Shown one piece after another: positions 18,669 to 28,757 of a DNA stretch of 30,111 nt. The notes beneath the pieces are model-generated. The model saw only the letters and a list, made by a program, of their open reading frames with translations, made no database searches and was not told the origin of the DNA. A program made the translations under genes and the position numbers. Positions within the stretch are counted from its first letter, which is position 1, and every line of letters starts with the position of its first letter. Source of the DNA: Bipolaris cookei (Eukaryota > Ascomycota > Dothideomycetes > Pleosporales > Pleosporaceae); the NCBI GenBank assembly GCA_002286855.1, contig NRSV01000148.1, forward strand, positions 1-30,111, given 5' to 3'.

Positions 18669-19432
18669 GACGCAGTGCTATTACTAGTAGATCAGATCCA
18701 GCACCAGAAACAACAAGGCTACATCACATCAACAGTCTTCCTAGACGTCAAAGGAGCGTTTAACCATGTATCTCATAACCAGTTTCTAGATACACTAAGG
18801 AGACTAGGTCTGCCAATCAGCATCATCACGTGGGCTATATCTTTTCTCTCAAACAGATCCCTACGGGTGGCTTTCGACGGGATGATTGAGGACTTTAGTG
18901 AAATCACAGCTGGCATCCCATAAGGGAGCCCTGTCTCACCAATCTTCTTTCTCATCTACATCAGAGATCTGTTTCAAGAAGCAGATGGATTCCAATTATT
19001 ATATATCGATGATATATCCATCTCCACTTCCTCAACATCAATCAAGAAAAACATCAAGATATTGCAAAAAGAGATCAGGACACTAGTTGCGAAAGGAGAT
19101 CAACTAGCAATCAAGTTTATACAGCCAAGACAGAGCTTATCCACTTCACTGCCAACAAAAGGAGGAAAGAAAAAACCCTAGAGCTACCTGATCAAGGCAC
19201 AGTAACACACAAAGATACTGTAAAGTGGCTAGGGATCTATTTCGACAACCGGCTATCCTTTCAAGGACATTTAGCTATCCGAGCCAGTCAAACAAAAGCA
19301 GCGTTCAACAGACTAGGAAGACTAGCAAACATAGACAGAGGTCTATCTCCCTACGCCATAAGACAGCTATACCTAGCATGCGTCACTGGTATTGCGGACT
19401 ACGGGTCGCGAATATATTGGCGCTCTCTGTGA
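18669..19432 (+). pseudogene. LINE reverse transcriptase fragment (Tad1-like)
   Basis: RT motifs in order: VFLDVKGAFNHV (catalytic Asp), LPISIITWAISFLSNRSLRV, AGIP-stop-GSPVSP where CAA has become TAA (18921-18923), the catalytic YIDD, and after a frameshift near 19118 the thumb region, TVKWLGIYFDNRLSFQGH and GLSPYAIRQLYLACVTGIAD. The 5' part of the element is missing, as is the region beyond the RT. It interrupts the LTR fragment to its left. A short stretch at 19457-19473, CCTCGATGGAATCTCGG, is the reverse complement of part of the family 3 LTR. Confidence 0.85.
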
Positions 19433-19502
19433 TAGGCTAGAGCCTAGTTAGTGTGTTCCTCGATGGAATCTCGGCCTGCTCCTAAAATCCGGATGCCACC
19501 TA

Positions 19503-21591
19503 CAGTGCCCGTGCACCAGATGAACCACGTCGCCAGTTGAACCACCCCCACCACAAAACAACAAAACTTCAACGCGTCATAACTCAACCACCATGCAACC
19601 GATTCAAGAAGTGATTGAATATTTGGATTCGCATGAAGCTGGAGATGATTTCTCGTACCGCGAAGTCGCAAAAAGATTTGGAGTTAACTGCGTTACGCTG
19701 ATGAGACGCCACCGTGGCGATAACGAGGCATATGGCTTGCGCAACCTCTCCCTTCATCCACAACACGAAATTGAGCTTGTACGATACATTGATACGCTTA
19801 CTGAACGACTTTTGCCACCTAAGAGGGAAATGATACAATGCTTTGCTTCAGATTTGGCTGGAAAAGCGGTTTCAGAAAGCTGGGTTTCCCGGTTCATCCG
19901 CCGGCACCCCAACCATCTTATCTCTGGCTACAGCAAGGGGATGAGCAAACTACGTTGCAACGCTGATTCAGGAGCCAAGTACAGCTTGTATTTCAAGCTT
20001 CTGGTTGAAAAGATAGAGGAGTACAACCTCTCGCCCACCCATATATTCAATATGGACGAAAAGGGGTTTCAACTTGGAAGGATTGGCAGAACAAAGCGTA
20101 TCTTCTCCAAGGCACTTTGGGATCAAAAGGGGGTACGCCAAGCGCTTGAGGATGGCTCGAGTGGATCACCGTTGTGGCTTGTATTTGTTCGGATGGCAGC
20201 GTATTGAGTCCTTCTCTCATCTTCAAGGCAGCCAACGGAGCTATTCAAACAAGCTGGGTTGATGCTGTACAAGCAGGGGAGCACTCAGTATTTACTACGT
20301 CATCACCCTCTGGCGGGAGCAACAACGATATCGGGTTACATTGGTTCAAGGAGGTGTTTGAAAGAGAAACCAGGCGGCATGCTTCAACCGGGTATCGATT
20401 ACTACTCCTTGACGGCCATGGATCTCATGTTACAATGAACTTTATCAATTATTGCCACGACCACAAGACCCTATTGGCTGTATACCCACCTCACACAACC
20501 CATACGCTTCAACCACTTGATGTAGTGATGTTCAAACCTCTGGCGAACGCTTACTCAACTGAGTTGGCTCAATACCTTCAAGACAGCCAAGGGATACTCA
20601 ATATAACCAAAGAAGACCTCTTCCCGCTCTTCTGGAGGTCCTGGACGAAGGTTTTCAAACCTCTCCTCATCAAGAGGTCCTTTGAAGCAACTGGTATACA
20701 CCCACCCAACCCAGAGGTTGTACTCAAAAAGTTTGCCAAGGAGGGGTCAGATTCAGAAGCCAGTTCAACCTCTGTACTCTCCGGGGAGGATTGGCTCAAG
20801 CTGAAGTCAATTGTACGTCGTGAGGTGAGGGATCAGAGTAGCAAGGACGTCAAGAAGCTTCAACGAAGTTTGCACCACATTGCAGCTCAAAATACACTCC
20901 TCCACGGCGAGGTTAGAGGCCTCAGGCAGTCCCTAGCCATCAAGAAGAGGCAGGAAACCAAATCCTATACCCTACAGCTTGAGGATTATCCTGAGTATCA
21001 TGGTGGAGCTGTTTGGTGGTCACCCAAAAGCGTCAAACGAGTTCAGGATAACAAGGCATCACAACAACAAGTCGAGCTTGAAAAGCTTCAAAAAGCCAAG
21101 CAAGCCAAGATCACCAAGGCAGCTCGCGGTTGTAAGCTTCAACTACAAGCAGCGAAGCGTGTTGAGCGGGAGAAGGGTTGGGAGGAGACCAGAAAGCGGA
21201 AGGCTGCAGAGAAAGCCGAAAGAGACCACCGTAGAAGCCTCCGCGACGCTGCCAAAGCTATACAATTGCCCCAATCGGGTAAGCGCAAAGCTTCAAAACT
21301 TCATAAGCCAGCTACAAAGCGTCAAAAGCGTCGTGGTGTTGCTCCAGCTGTGGGGGAGCCGCAAGGGTTGCACCAGCTGCTCCACCGCGTAGTCGCCGGA
21401 AAAGACCGATAACGCCCTCCAAAAAAATATTTGAATAAGCTAAAACTTTTGTAGGCCTGTATATAGTATAAATCCAGCTTTGTGCAATTTTATTACGACT
21501 GGTTGAGGCTGCACAAGTCAATATTGTTGACTATATTGAGTTGTTGGGGTGGTTCAACTGGCGACGTGGTTCATCTGGTGCACGGGCACTG
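19503..21591 (+). mobile_element. near-complete pogo-type DNA transposon, 2,089 bp, 46 bp identical TIRs
   Basis: Both ends are the same 46 bp inverted repeat, starting CAGTGCCCGTGCACCAGATG and closing GTTGAACCACCCC, without a mismatch. TA lies outside each end (19501-19502 and 21592-21593). The single long gene spans nearly the whole interior. Identical TIRs and only one frame break make this the youngest-looking element of the window. It sits between LINE/LTR debris and the 22 kb region. Confidence 0.92.
19593..21412 (+). pseudogene. pogo/Tigger-like DDE transposase, single frameshift
   Basis: Frame 1 (19593-20207) has the N-terminal HTH (YREVAKRFGVNCVTLMRRH), the CENP-B-type domain (about 60-115, SWVSRFIRRHPNHLISGYSK) and the first catalytic Asp in FNMDEKGFQLG. 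Frame 2 (to 21412) holds the second Asp in LLLDGHGSHVT, the third in HTLQPLDVVMFKPL, a coiled-coil-like segment (DVKKLQRSLHHIAAQN) and a Lys/Arg-rich tail. The break is at 20151-20165. Compared with the sister copy on the minus strand (EDDSTEWITV), four bases are missing between GAGGATGGCTC and GAGTGG, which shifts the frame. Catalytic triad and both DNA-binding domains are otherwise intact. Confidence 0.9.
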
Positions 21592-21593
21592 TA

Positions 21594-22134
21594 GTGCCGC
21601 TGACTTTAGTCCCTATTTTCCTCGAGGATTCTTATTTCCCGTTGGTGGTGTTCGCTGGAGCTCTACCAAGAATGGGTCTGTTCACTCACTACAAATGACA
21701 ACTAATGCCGCAATGGCAAAAGAGGTGATACTACTTTTCCAAGTGAAATATCCATACTACATATGTGTAGGAGGAGGCACCAACGTTAAGGCTTGCAGAT
21801 CGGATGCGTTGGCTGATTGCCCATGATACATTTACAGGCTAGGGCGGGGACAAAGAGCTATTTTACCATGTTGATTGTACTGTTGCATCATGAAAAAACT
21901 CGCATTTCCATGGTTCGCCGGCCACGTCATGCGGGGACCCGAGGGGTTTTGTATTACAACCAGTTTTGATGAAGCTTGGTCTAGTGTCATCGTAAGCAAG
22001 ATTCACGATGACTGTGGTCAAATACAATCCAGGTCCAATAGATCAGTTGCTGGATATGGCAGACACAATTCTTTTGAACAAAGAAGCACTCATTTAGGGA
22101 AATGTTTGTTCGATACTATCGCTTGTTTGGAGTG
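21594..22134. other. no gene recognised; unassigned sequence right of the pogo element
   Basis: The frames (for example 21482-21826 and 21875-22138 on plus) have no known motifs. On minus the sequence may continue the small frame described at 22090-22494. Confidence 0.35.
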
Positions 22135-22494
22135 GTAGGTGTAAGGGGCTGCGCTCCGGGGAGCAATCGCGAGGTATACAAGAAGTTCTATTCAATAGAG
22201 AGCTAAACTTCCAAGCTACGTAGCGATCTATATACAAGCTGGTTGCTCGAGTAACAATCGGGCCGATAGAATCTGGGTGCTCGAGGCAGCACCTAGAATC
22301 TTCTGCTGGTGTTTGAACGTCGTTCGGTTGGTACACGAAGATTCCGTGAGTAGACCGAGATTCCATCGAGGAGCTATCCAAAGGGCGTTCAGCCCGTTAC
22401 AGTAGGATACATGCTGCGCGACGTCATGAAATGTGCGCAGAGATGTAACAGTGGACTTGTTGTTTGATCCTTTGGTTGGAGGTGGCGACTTCAT
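22090..22494 (-). pseudogene. unassigned minus-strand ORF interrupted by a solo LTR
   Basis: From ATG at 22494 the frame reads MKSPPPTKGSNNKSTVTSL, then RTFHDVAQHVSY up to the LTR. Without the LTR and one TSD it continues HSKQAIVSNKHFPK to a TGA at 22090. No family is recognised. The good start context and continuity suggest a real first exon, but the product is short and nothing downstream confirms it. Confidence 0.3.
22140..22401. mobile_element. solo LTR (family 3), 262 bp, TSD GTAGG
   Basis: It begins TGTAAGGGGCTGCGC and ends AGCCCGTTACA, with TGTAA/TTACA as inverted termini. GTAGG stands on both sides (22135-22139, 22402-22406). It is the complete reference for the fragment at 18584-18664. 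No internal element sequence adjoins it. Confidence 0.9.
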
Positions 22495-23772
22495 GTAGCG
22501 TTAAGAGTATTTCAGAAATTTCTATTTTCATACCATATCAGGCAACTTTAGTATTACAAGCCAGGTAGCTCCCGACACGGGTGGTCATAGTCGTGGTCTC
22601 ATGATAGAACTTTATTGTCTCTTTCAGGAACATGAATGCTTGGTTATTAAGTTTCTTTCTGAACCTCTTTCTATGATAACAAATAGTACTGCGGTGGTGG
22701 TCTGGATACTATGACCCTGTAAAGTGAACCATAAGGACACCGTCAACATCATGGCACCGAAAAGAAAATTCAGGAATGAGAAGACCGGATCTGAGCAGAA
22801 AGAGGCATGGTGGGTATATGGGCATCACTAGATCGTTCGCTGGTTGTACCTTACACAGCCATCTAACCGTTCTTCGCTCATTCTTCATCGAACGTACCCA
22901 TACACATCTCACTACGGCACAACGCCCTCGGAAGCACATGCCTGTGGCTACCGCTTCAGACCCAGTAACCTCGCATGCATGTCGTCTGGTTGCTGCGACG
23001 AAAGGCATGGCATTGAATGGGACGTTCTGTTATCTTGATTCCGCTATGCTTTAGTTAAGTTGACACGCAAATATACCAATCAACGCTGCTAGTGGCGCCG
23101 TCTTGAGACAAGACCGTCAAAATCAGATGCGAATACGCAGTGGCACGTGCCTTGACGCAGCATGACTCGTACATAGTTCCTGGCGCTAGACAACATTTAC
23201 AAAATCAAAAGTCATGTTTTTGCGCAGCAGACGAATCGTTTGGAAACAGGATAGTATGGGCACGGAAGCTCAGTGTTCGCCTTTCCGTGCTAGGTCGAAG
23301 TAGGTGGGACCGGGGCTGTAAAAAATGTGTAGCTCTTCATTAGTACGTAGGCGATGTACGTGAATAGCGTCCCGTTCGGCGTGCCCGCCATTCGCGACAC
23401 TCTGGAATGCTACCTTGAGAGCTGAACATGGCTAGCTGAGGATGCCATAACGCATGATTTCTATTTTGGGCTTTGTAGCACAGACGATCCTTGGTCCACC
23501 GCCTTACCGTCATGTGGCGAACCCCAAAGCGGGTAACTATGGGTTACGAGCGCCAAGTCAAGTCGGGCCGGATCACCAGCCTCGTATTACATTTTAAACT
23601 TTGTGGTAATACGAATGTCCAGAAGTATAAAGCGGAGCTGCCATGCTCACTTGTCATTCTTCATCACCAGTCTACTACTATTGAAATACTACTACTACTA
23701 CTCTCGTTTATTTGAAGTATTTTGACAACCTTCGTTTACTATCTCAATTTCAGCATTTCTACAACACTCACT
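22407..23772 (+). promoter_or_regulatory. long gene-free region ending in the promoter of the Cys-rich gene
   Basis: No gene is recognised in the first kilobase; overlapping frames at 22709-23054 on both strands lack motifs, and the frame opened by ATGGCACCGAAAAGAAAATT (22751) closes after 26 codons. AGTATAAAG at about 23626 is a TATA-like site 145 bp before the start at 23773. A (CTA)n tract (about 23685-23700) and a CA/TC-rich leader follow it, as in fungal 5' UTRs. Confidence 0.4.
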
Positions 23773-24525
23773 ATGCGTTACTCTTTGTTCGCTCTTACCA
23801 CAGTCGGCATCCTCGCCTCGGCTCAATCCGTCATTCCTCTCGGCGAGCAATGCACTGCAGGCGGCGCTCCGTGTGCTAACGGCGCCGACTGCTATGCCAC
23901 CAACTCCATGCTCCAGCCCCGGTGCGGAAACTTCCAGTCTTCTTGCACAAGCGACCAGCAATGTGCATTCAATACCTGTAACGGGGGTTTTTGCAACGGC
24001 CTCCTGGCCTCTTCTTCGGCACCAGCCTCTTCGTCCACCCCGCCGACTATCATAAGCAGTTCGACTGCGCCCGGATGGAGTCCTGCCCCTTCGCCCACAA
24101 TTGTCGCTCCCGCTGGATCTCTTCCACTGGGCGCTGAATGCAACCCTTTTGTCACGTCTAGCCAGTGCGTCGAGGGTGTGCAATGCTGGGCCAGCAACGC
24201 TGGTTTGATCGCGAGATGCGGTAACTTCAACGCCGAATGCAAGACCGATGCGCAGTGCGCTTACAACACCTGCAACAACGGGCTTTGCAATGGTCTTCGT
24301 ATGTCTTCTTCTGGTCTGCCCGTGCCTTCTTCCAGCGCAGTGCCAGGAACCCTTAGTGTCCAGCCTACCCCTTCCAGCCCGGCTGGAAATGGTACTGTGC
24401 ACCCGTCTCACACTCCCTCACCGACTTCGTCCGGCACCCCGGAGTTCACTGGCGCCGCATCAGCTGAGAAAGTAGCAGGCAGCATTTTCGCGATTGTGTT
24501 CGGTGCTATCGCTTTGGGCTTGTAG
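23773..24525 (+). CDS. small secreted cysteine-rich protein, duplicated 8-Cys module, probable GPI anchor
   Basis: 250 residues, one exon. An in-frame ATG at 23722 exists, but the one at 23773 gives a clean signal peptide (MRYSLFALTTVGILASAQS), so I use it. Two modules follow with eight cysteines each: Cys27, 34, 40, 51, 58, 64, 69, 74 and Cys123, 132, 138, 149, 156, 162, 167, 172. The spacing is C-x6(8)-C-x5-C-x10-C-x6-C-x5-C-x4-C-x4-C, and both share LxxRCGNF or PRCGNF and C(A)xNTCNxGxCNGL. Ser/Pro/Thr-rich linkers separate and follow them, likely O-glycosylated. The C-terminus VAGSIFAIVFGAIALGL after GAASAEK looks like a GPI-attachment signal. I do not recognise the module as a named domain such as CFEM (one CFEM domain has eight Cys but different spacing). 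A cell-wall protein or effector-like role is inference. Confidence 0.88.
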   Translation: MRYSLFALTTVGILASAQSVIPLGEQCTAGGAPCANGADCYATNSMLQPRCGNFQSSCTSDQQCAFNTCNGGFCNGLLASSSAPASSSTPPTIISSSTAPGWSPAPSPTIVAPAGSLPLGAECNPFVTSSQCVEGVQCWASNAGLIARCGNFNAECKTDAQCAYNTCNNGLCNGLRMSSSGLPVPSSSAVPGTLSVQPTPSSPAGNGTVHPSHTPSPTSSGTPEFTGAASAEKVAGSIFAIVFGAIALGL

Positions 24526-24650
24526 GGCTGTGGCGGTGACTAGTGATGAACTGATGATTGATTGATTGAACAGAATAATATTTGTTTTTGAGCTCGAGTA
24601 AATTTTTTTTTGTTTTCAGTGTACATAAGTATAGAATAATAATGCAAATA
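24526..24650 (+). other. 3' flank of the Cys-rich gene
   Basis: AATAATATTTG and T-rich runs shortly after the stop may serve 3' end formation. TA at 24649-24650 is the target site of the next transposon. Confidence 0.3.
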
Positions 24651-26044
24651 CAGAGGTGCCCTTCAAAAGTTCTTGCTGACAGGGGTCATCTGTATTACTG
24701 CCGAAATACTACCGAAGCTTATTCGGATCTGTTCCGCCGCTCCTCCATGTACTCGTTACCACCTTCAAGTCGAATTATTTCTTCAATATGAAATGGAATA
24801 CGCTCTATCCAAGCCTGGATTTGGTGTTGAAGCAGCTCCTGCCACCATTTTAGCCATGCGTTTGCCCCCTCTGCTCTGTTTTTTGGTGCCCCTTTGCTCA
24901 TTGTTCTCCTTTTGAGCCATGACCAAGCTGGCTCAAGAGCGTTGAGATTAGGTGAATTGCCACACCTGATAAGCCGCTCCACGCTCTGTTGTTCATATAC
25001 TATACGTTACGCATGATAAGCATGCGAAGGATCCTTATCTTCTTGAATAACTGTACGTGGTCTCCCTTTTTGACACTACTTTGCGAAGGGTATAAGCTTT
25101 ATGAGTAGAACTTCAGTCTGGTAACGCCATCAATTAACGCCACCTCCACCATCACGAGTTAGCTTACTAGTCTCTTTTTTGAATCTCCACTGATGAGGTT
25201 TGCCTGACTTGTTTCTTAATCCTAACCTCTTCATGTCCGTTGTGAGTTCCCACTGCTCTCATTACTGGCTCCAGAGCTTTTTTCAACTCTTCAATCTGAA
25301 GAGCTGCCCGTCTCTTCTCCTGTGCAGTCTCAGATCTCCAGACGTGGCAGGGTCCCCTCTGATCGTATGAGAAGCAGCCTCAGAACATAAACTCAGAGTA
25401 GCCCTTCCACCGCTCACGAATGACAGACTTGGTGAATACCTCATCTAGTCATCGCCAGACACGATAGCCACCACGCTGGTGGTTGAGCACGAAGGAGGTC
25501 TTTTCTGACCAGACGACGTTTTTCCAATCCTCTAGAGCCCAATCTCTATGCGCAAGACACTACTCAAGCCTCTCCTGTCTCATCCTCTGTGTCAACCCAG
25601 ACTTTCGCGTTGGCTTCGTCTTGTTGTAGCCCGCTGCTTTGAGAACTCTCCATACGGTAGTGGACGAAACTTTGTAGCCGTGAATACTAAGGTCGCCAGC
25701 TATATCAGTATAGCTCTTCTCTCTACCGTACCTATCGCGGCATACTTTTTCTAGGGTAGTTTCGCGAATATCTTCTTGTTTACGAGGGCGGCCAGCGCGA
25801 GGTGCATCCTCTAAGTATTCTGGGAGAAGCTTAATTGTAGACGCGTTGGGCTCAAAGCCTTGATGACAGGCTCTGCCATAAATTGAGTTAATCGTACGCG
25901 GTGAAATACCCGTTATTGCACTGATTTGGTTGGCGGATTTCCCGCCAAAAGGCGATTTAAACGTAACGAACAAAGCACGAGTGCAAATATCAGAATTTGG
26001 AGCCATATTTTGTTCAAAAACACTACAAAAATTATGGGTACGTA
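24651..26044 (-). mobile_element. Tc1/mariner element (Tan1-like), decayed
   Basis: The left end starts CAGAGGTGCCCTTCAAAAGT after a TA. The transposase reads on minus from 26006. The matching right terminus was not found: the sequence passes within 40 bp of the start codon into the TIR of the second pogo copy, so the right end is missing or replaced. Confidence 0.65.
24719..26006 (-). pseudogene. Tc1-type DDE transposase with multiple stops
   Basis: N-terminal HTH domains (26006-25563): SANQISAITGISPRTINSIY and SYTDIAGDLSIHGYKVSST. After a TAG at 25560-25562, DDE_3 begins with the first catalytic Asp region, LAHRDWALEDWKNVVWSEKT. Then come VWR-TGA (25449-25451) and FMF-TGA-GCFSYD (25380-25382) where Trp is expected, a frameshift near 25160, VIQEDKDPSHAY (second Asp), and SPNLNALEPAWSWLKR with the third acidic residue. 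At least five stops make it inactive. The first is TGG to TAG (CpA type); the TGA codons are G-to-A in a CpC context and so not classical RIP. Confidence 0.88.
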
Positions 26045-27906
26045 CAGTATCCGTGCACTCAATGCCCAGGTTCAGTCAATGCCCGGGCAACAACACAATA
26101 TCTTCATGAGTAAATAAGCTGTAGTGCCACAACAAACCGTAATAAAATTGCACAAAACTAGTTTTATACTATACATGCCTGCGAAACTTTTGGCTTATTC
26201 AGAATATTTTTTGGGGGTGCGAATTGACCGTGTTTTGGTGGTTTTGCGTGGAACTGGCTGTGCAACTACCCGGGCTTGTACAGAGGCTGTAGCATCACCA
26301 ACACGCTTCTAAAGCTTTGTAGATGGTTTTTGAGCTTGTGAATCTTTGCGCTTACCTTTTTTGGGACAATTGTATAACTTTTTTAGCGTCGCGGAGGGCC
26401 TTCTGGCGTTGTTTTTTTAGCCAGCTTTACAGCCAGCTCTTCCCTCTGCACCTCCTGACGTTTCTCTCGCTCTACACGCCTCGCCTCAAGTAGCTGAAGT
26501 TTGCAGAGGCGAGCTTGCTTCTTTGCCTGAGTCATTTCTGCTTTTTGAAGCTATTGTTGTACAACTTGTTGTTTTCGTGATACCTCATCATTCCGAGCTT
26601 GTTGTACACGCTTGAGTGACCAGAAAACCGCTCCCCGGTGATACCCCTGATTGCTTTCGAGCTGTAGGGTATAGGACTTGTTATCTTGTCTCCTTTTGAT
26701 AGCTAGGAACGCCCTGAGGCCCCTGGCCTCCTCATGGAGTATACTGTTTTGAGCTGCAATGTGGTGCAAACTTCGTTGAAGCTTCTTAACGTCCTTATCG
26801 CTTTGATCCTTCACTGTACGGCGTACAATAGACTTAAGCTTGAGCCAATCGTCTCCACTTAGTACTGAGGCCGAGCTTTCATCTGAATCTGATGCCTCCT
26901 TGGTAAACTTCTTGAGTATAACCTCTGAGTTGGGTGGGTGTATACTAGTAGCTTCAAAGGACCTTTTGATGGCTAGAGGTTTGAAGGTCTTACTCCAAGC
27001 TTCCCAGAAGAGCAAGAAGAAGTCTTCTTTGCTAATATTGAGTAATCCCTTGGCTGTCTTGAAGGTATCTTGCCAGCTCAATTGAGTAAGCGTTTGAGAG
27101 AGGTTTAAATATCCCAACGTCAAGGGGTTAGAGCGTATGGGTAGCATGAGGTGGGTATACAGCCAATAGGATCTTTTTGTCGTTGCAATAATTGATAAAG
27201 TCCGTAGTAACATGGGATCTATGGCCGTCAAGGATTAGTAATCGATACTCGGTCAAAGCGCATCGTCTGGTCTTTCTCTCAAACACCTCCTTGAGCCAAG
27301 CTAATCCTATATCGTTGTTGCTCCAGCCAGAGGGAGATGAGATGACATAGACTGAGTGTTTACCTGCTTGTATAGCGTCCGTCCAGCTTGATTGAACTGC
27401 CCCATTAGCTCCCTTAAAGATGAGTGAAGGACTCAGAACTGAGCCATCCGAACAAATACAAGCCAGTACGGTTATCCACTCTGTTGAGTCATCCTCAAAG
27501 GCTTGGGTTGCCCCCTTTTAGCTGTAGATTACCTTCTCAAATAAGCATTTTGTTCTCTCGACTCTTCCAAGTTGAAATCCCTTCTCATCCATACTAAATA
27601 TATGGGTGGACATAACGTTGTACTTCTCTTTCTTTTCAAGGAGGAGCTTGAAGTACAAGCTGTACTTAGCCCCTGAATCAGCTTTGTGCCGTAGCTTACT
27701 CATCCCTTTGCTGTAGTGAGAGATGAGATGGTTTGGATGCCGGTGGAGGAACCGGGTAACCCAGCTTTTTGAAACCTCTTTGCCAGCCAACTAACTGGCA
27801 AGCTGCTGTACCATTGTTCTTGTAGGTGTCAAACGTCGTTCGGTAAGCGATTGTATGTATTGTACAAGTTCAGCTTCGTGTTGTGGGTGTAGGGATCGAT
27901 GGAGGG
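26045..27906 (-). pseudogene. second pogo-type transposon copy, truncated and decayed
   Basis: Sister of the 19.5-21.6 kb element, read on minus. The TIR at 26045 begins CAGTATCCGTGCACTCAATG after TA (26043-26044), and the 3' UTR block CGTAATAAAATTGCACAAA is shared. Coding parts: the CENP-B-like domain (SWVTRFLHRHPNHLISHYSK), FSMDEKGFQLG, then EDDSTEWITV, LILDGHRSHVT and KDVKKLQRSLHHIAAQN. Stops include a TAG within LAS-stop-LAGKEV (about 27793) and one after FEKVIYS (27518). The N-terminal HTH and second TIR are missing: the sequence stops at the hAT element at 27907. Protein similarity to the first copy is high, but the TIR has diverged strongly. Confidence 0.85.
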
Positions 27907-28757
27907 CATACATGGGCAAACCGTTTAAACTGTCGAAAATTTCTCAAACGGTTGAACGGTTTAAAAATATTGCAACGGTTAAATGAACAAATAAACGATT
28001 TAAACGAACAAATGAACGATATATAGTGGCGAGAAATGTCTATAGCGACTACTTACTCTAATACCAGTCGAAATAATCCCCACTATCATCCTCAACATCC
28101 TGAGAGTCACCTTCCGACGGCGGTATTCCGATTAAGCCCATCCCTTTCTCATGGAGAGGCTGTATGAGTCCTTGACGCAGCTAATTGCCCGTACATTCAA
28201 TCATCTCGATGGTTTGCATGTGATTCGTAATCTATCCCATGAACATGTCCTTCTTGCCCTGGAAAACGTCCTCTCCGGCTCCGACGACTCCGCTGGGATA
28301 GACAGAACACTAATCGCCATACGGCTAAGTTTCGGATATGGCCTTCTCTGCTGTGGTTGACACCACCATCCCAAAGGCGTACAATCTGGAGGGATATATG
28401 TTGCCATGCCATTAATGAAGCTGGCAAAATCGTCACTAACACTCGCATTGATAGTCTTAACCTTTAGCTTCTTTGATAGTATCGCGAGTTGATTCTGCTT
28501 CTTTGCCAGTGGTGGTGGCATCGTCGTAGGAGTAGAAGGATATTCGCCGGGGGGTCCGTGATTGAATTCGGTTTGCCAGAATGCTGTGGCCGAGGCAATA
28601 GTATCTTCATACCATCCCTCTGGCCAGTTCTGCTTGAAATCCCGTTTAACCGTTTAAACAGTTTTCGAATGTCTATAAACGGTTAAACGGTTAAACGTAC
28701 ATAAACGGTTTAAACGAAACGAACGAATGAATGAACGAACAGAAGTGCCCATGTATG
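27907..28757 (-). mobile_element. hAT deletion derivative, 851 bp, 8-bp target duplication
   Basis: Termini CATACATGGGCA/TGCCCATGTATG are inverted repeats. Flanks ATGGAGGG (27899-27906) and ATGGAAGG (28758-28765) match at 7 of 8 positions, as for a hAT target duplication. Subterminal zones on both sides are packed with AACGGTTTAAAC/AACGGTTAAAC variants (27915-28020 and 28645-28720), probably transposase-binding sites. Only the C-terminal part of a transposase is left inside. The flanks belong to two different transposons (pogo copy at left, Tc1 at right), which is odd for one clean insertion. Confidence 0.7.
28058..28645 (-). pseudogene. hAT transposase C-terminal domain
   Basis: From about 28645 the frame reads QNWPEGWYEDTIASATAFWQ, then LAKKQNQLAILSKKLKVK, and the hAT dimerisation domain: PLGWWCQPQQRRPYPKLSRM, AISVLSIPAESSEPERTFS, DRLRITCK. 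A one-base loss near 28209 shifts the frame into TIEMIECTGN, then TAG (28181-28183) where NW is expected, and on to DVEDDSGDYFDWY and stop. The catalytic region is missing, with the N-terminal side directly adjoining the subterminal repeats. Confidence 0.82.

Noticed and set aside
23722..23772. Upstream in-frame ATG of the Cys-rich gene
   Set aside because: It would place 17 residues before the signal peptide; the ATG at 23773 gives a normal secretion signal.
23698..24411. 237-codon minus-strand ORF
   Set aside because: Antisense shadow of the Cys-rich gene; Arg/Gly/Ala-rich composition and no domain.
27907..27914. CATACATG/CATGTATG as the 8 bp hAT duplication with GGGCA termini
   Set aside because: As direct repeats they match at only 6 of 8, but as inverted repeats they match perfectly, so they fit better as part of the TIR; the outer ATGGAGGG/ATGGAAGG pair is the better duplication.
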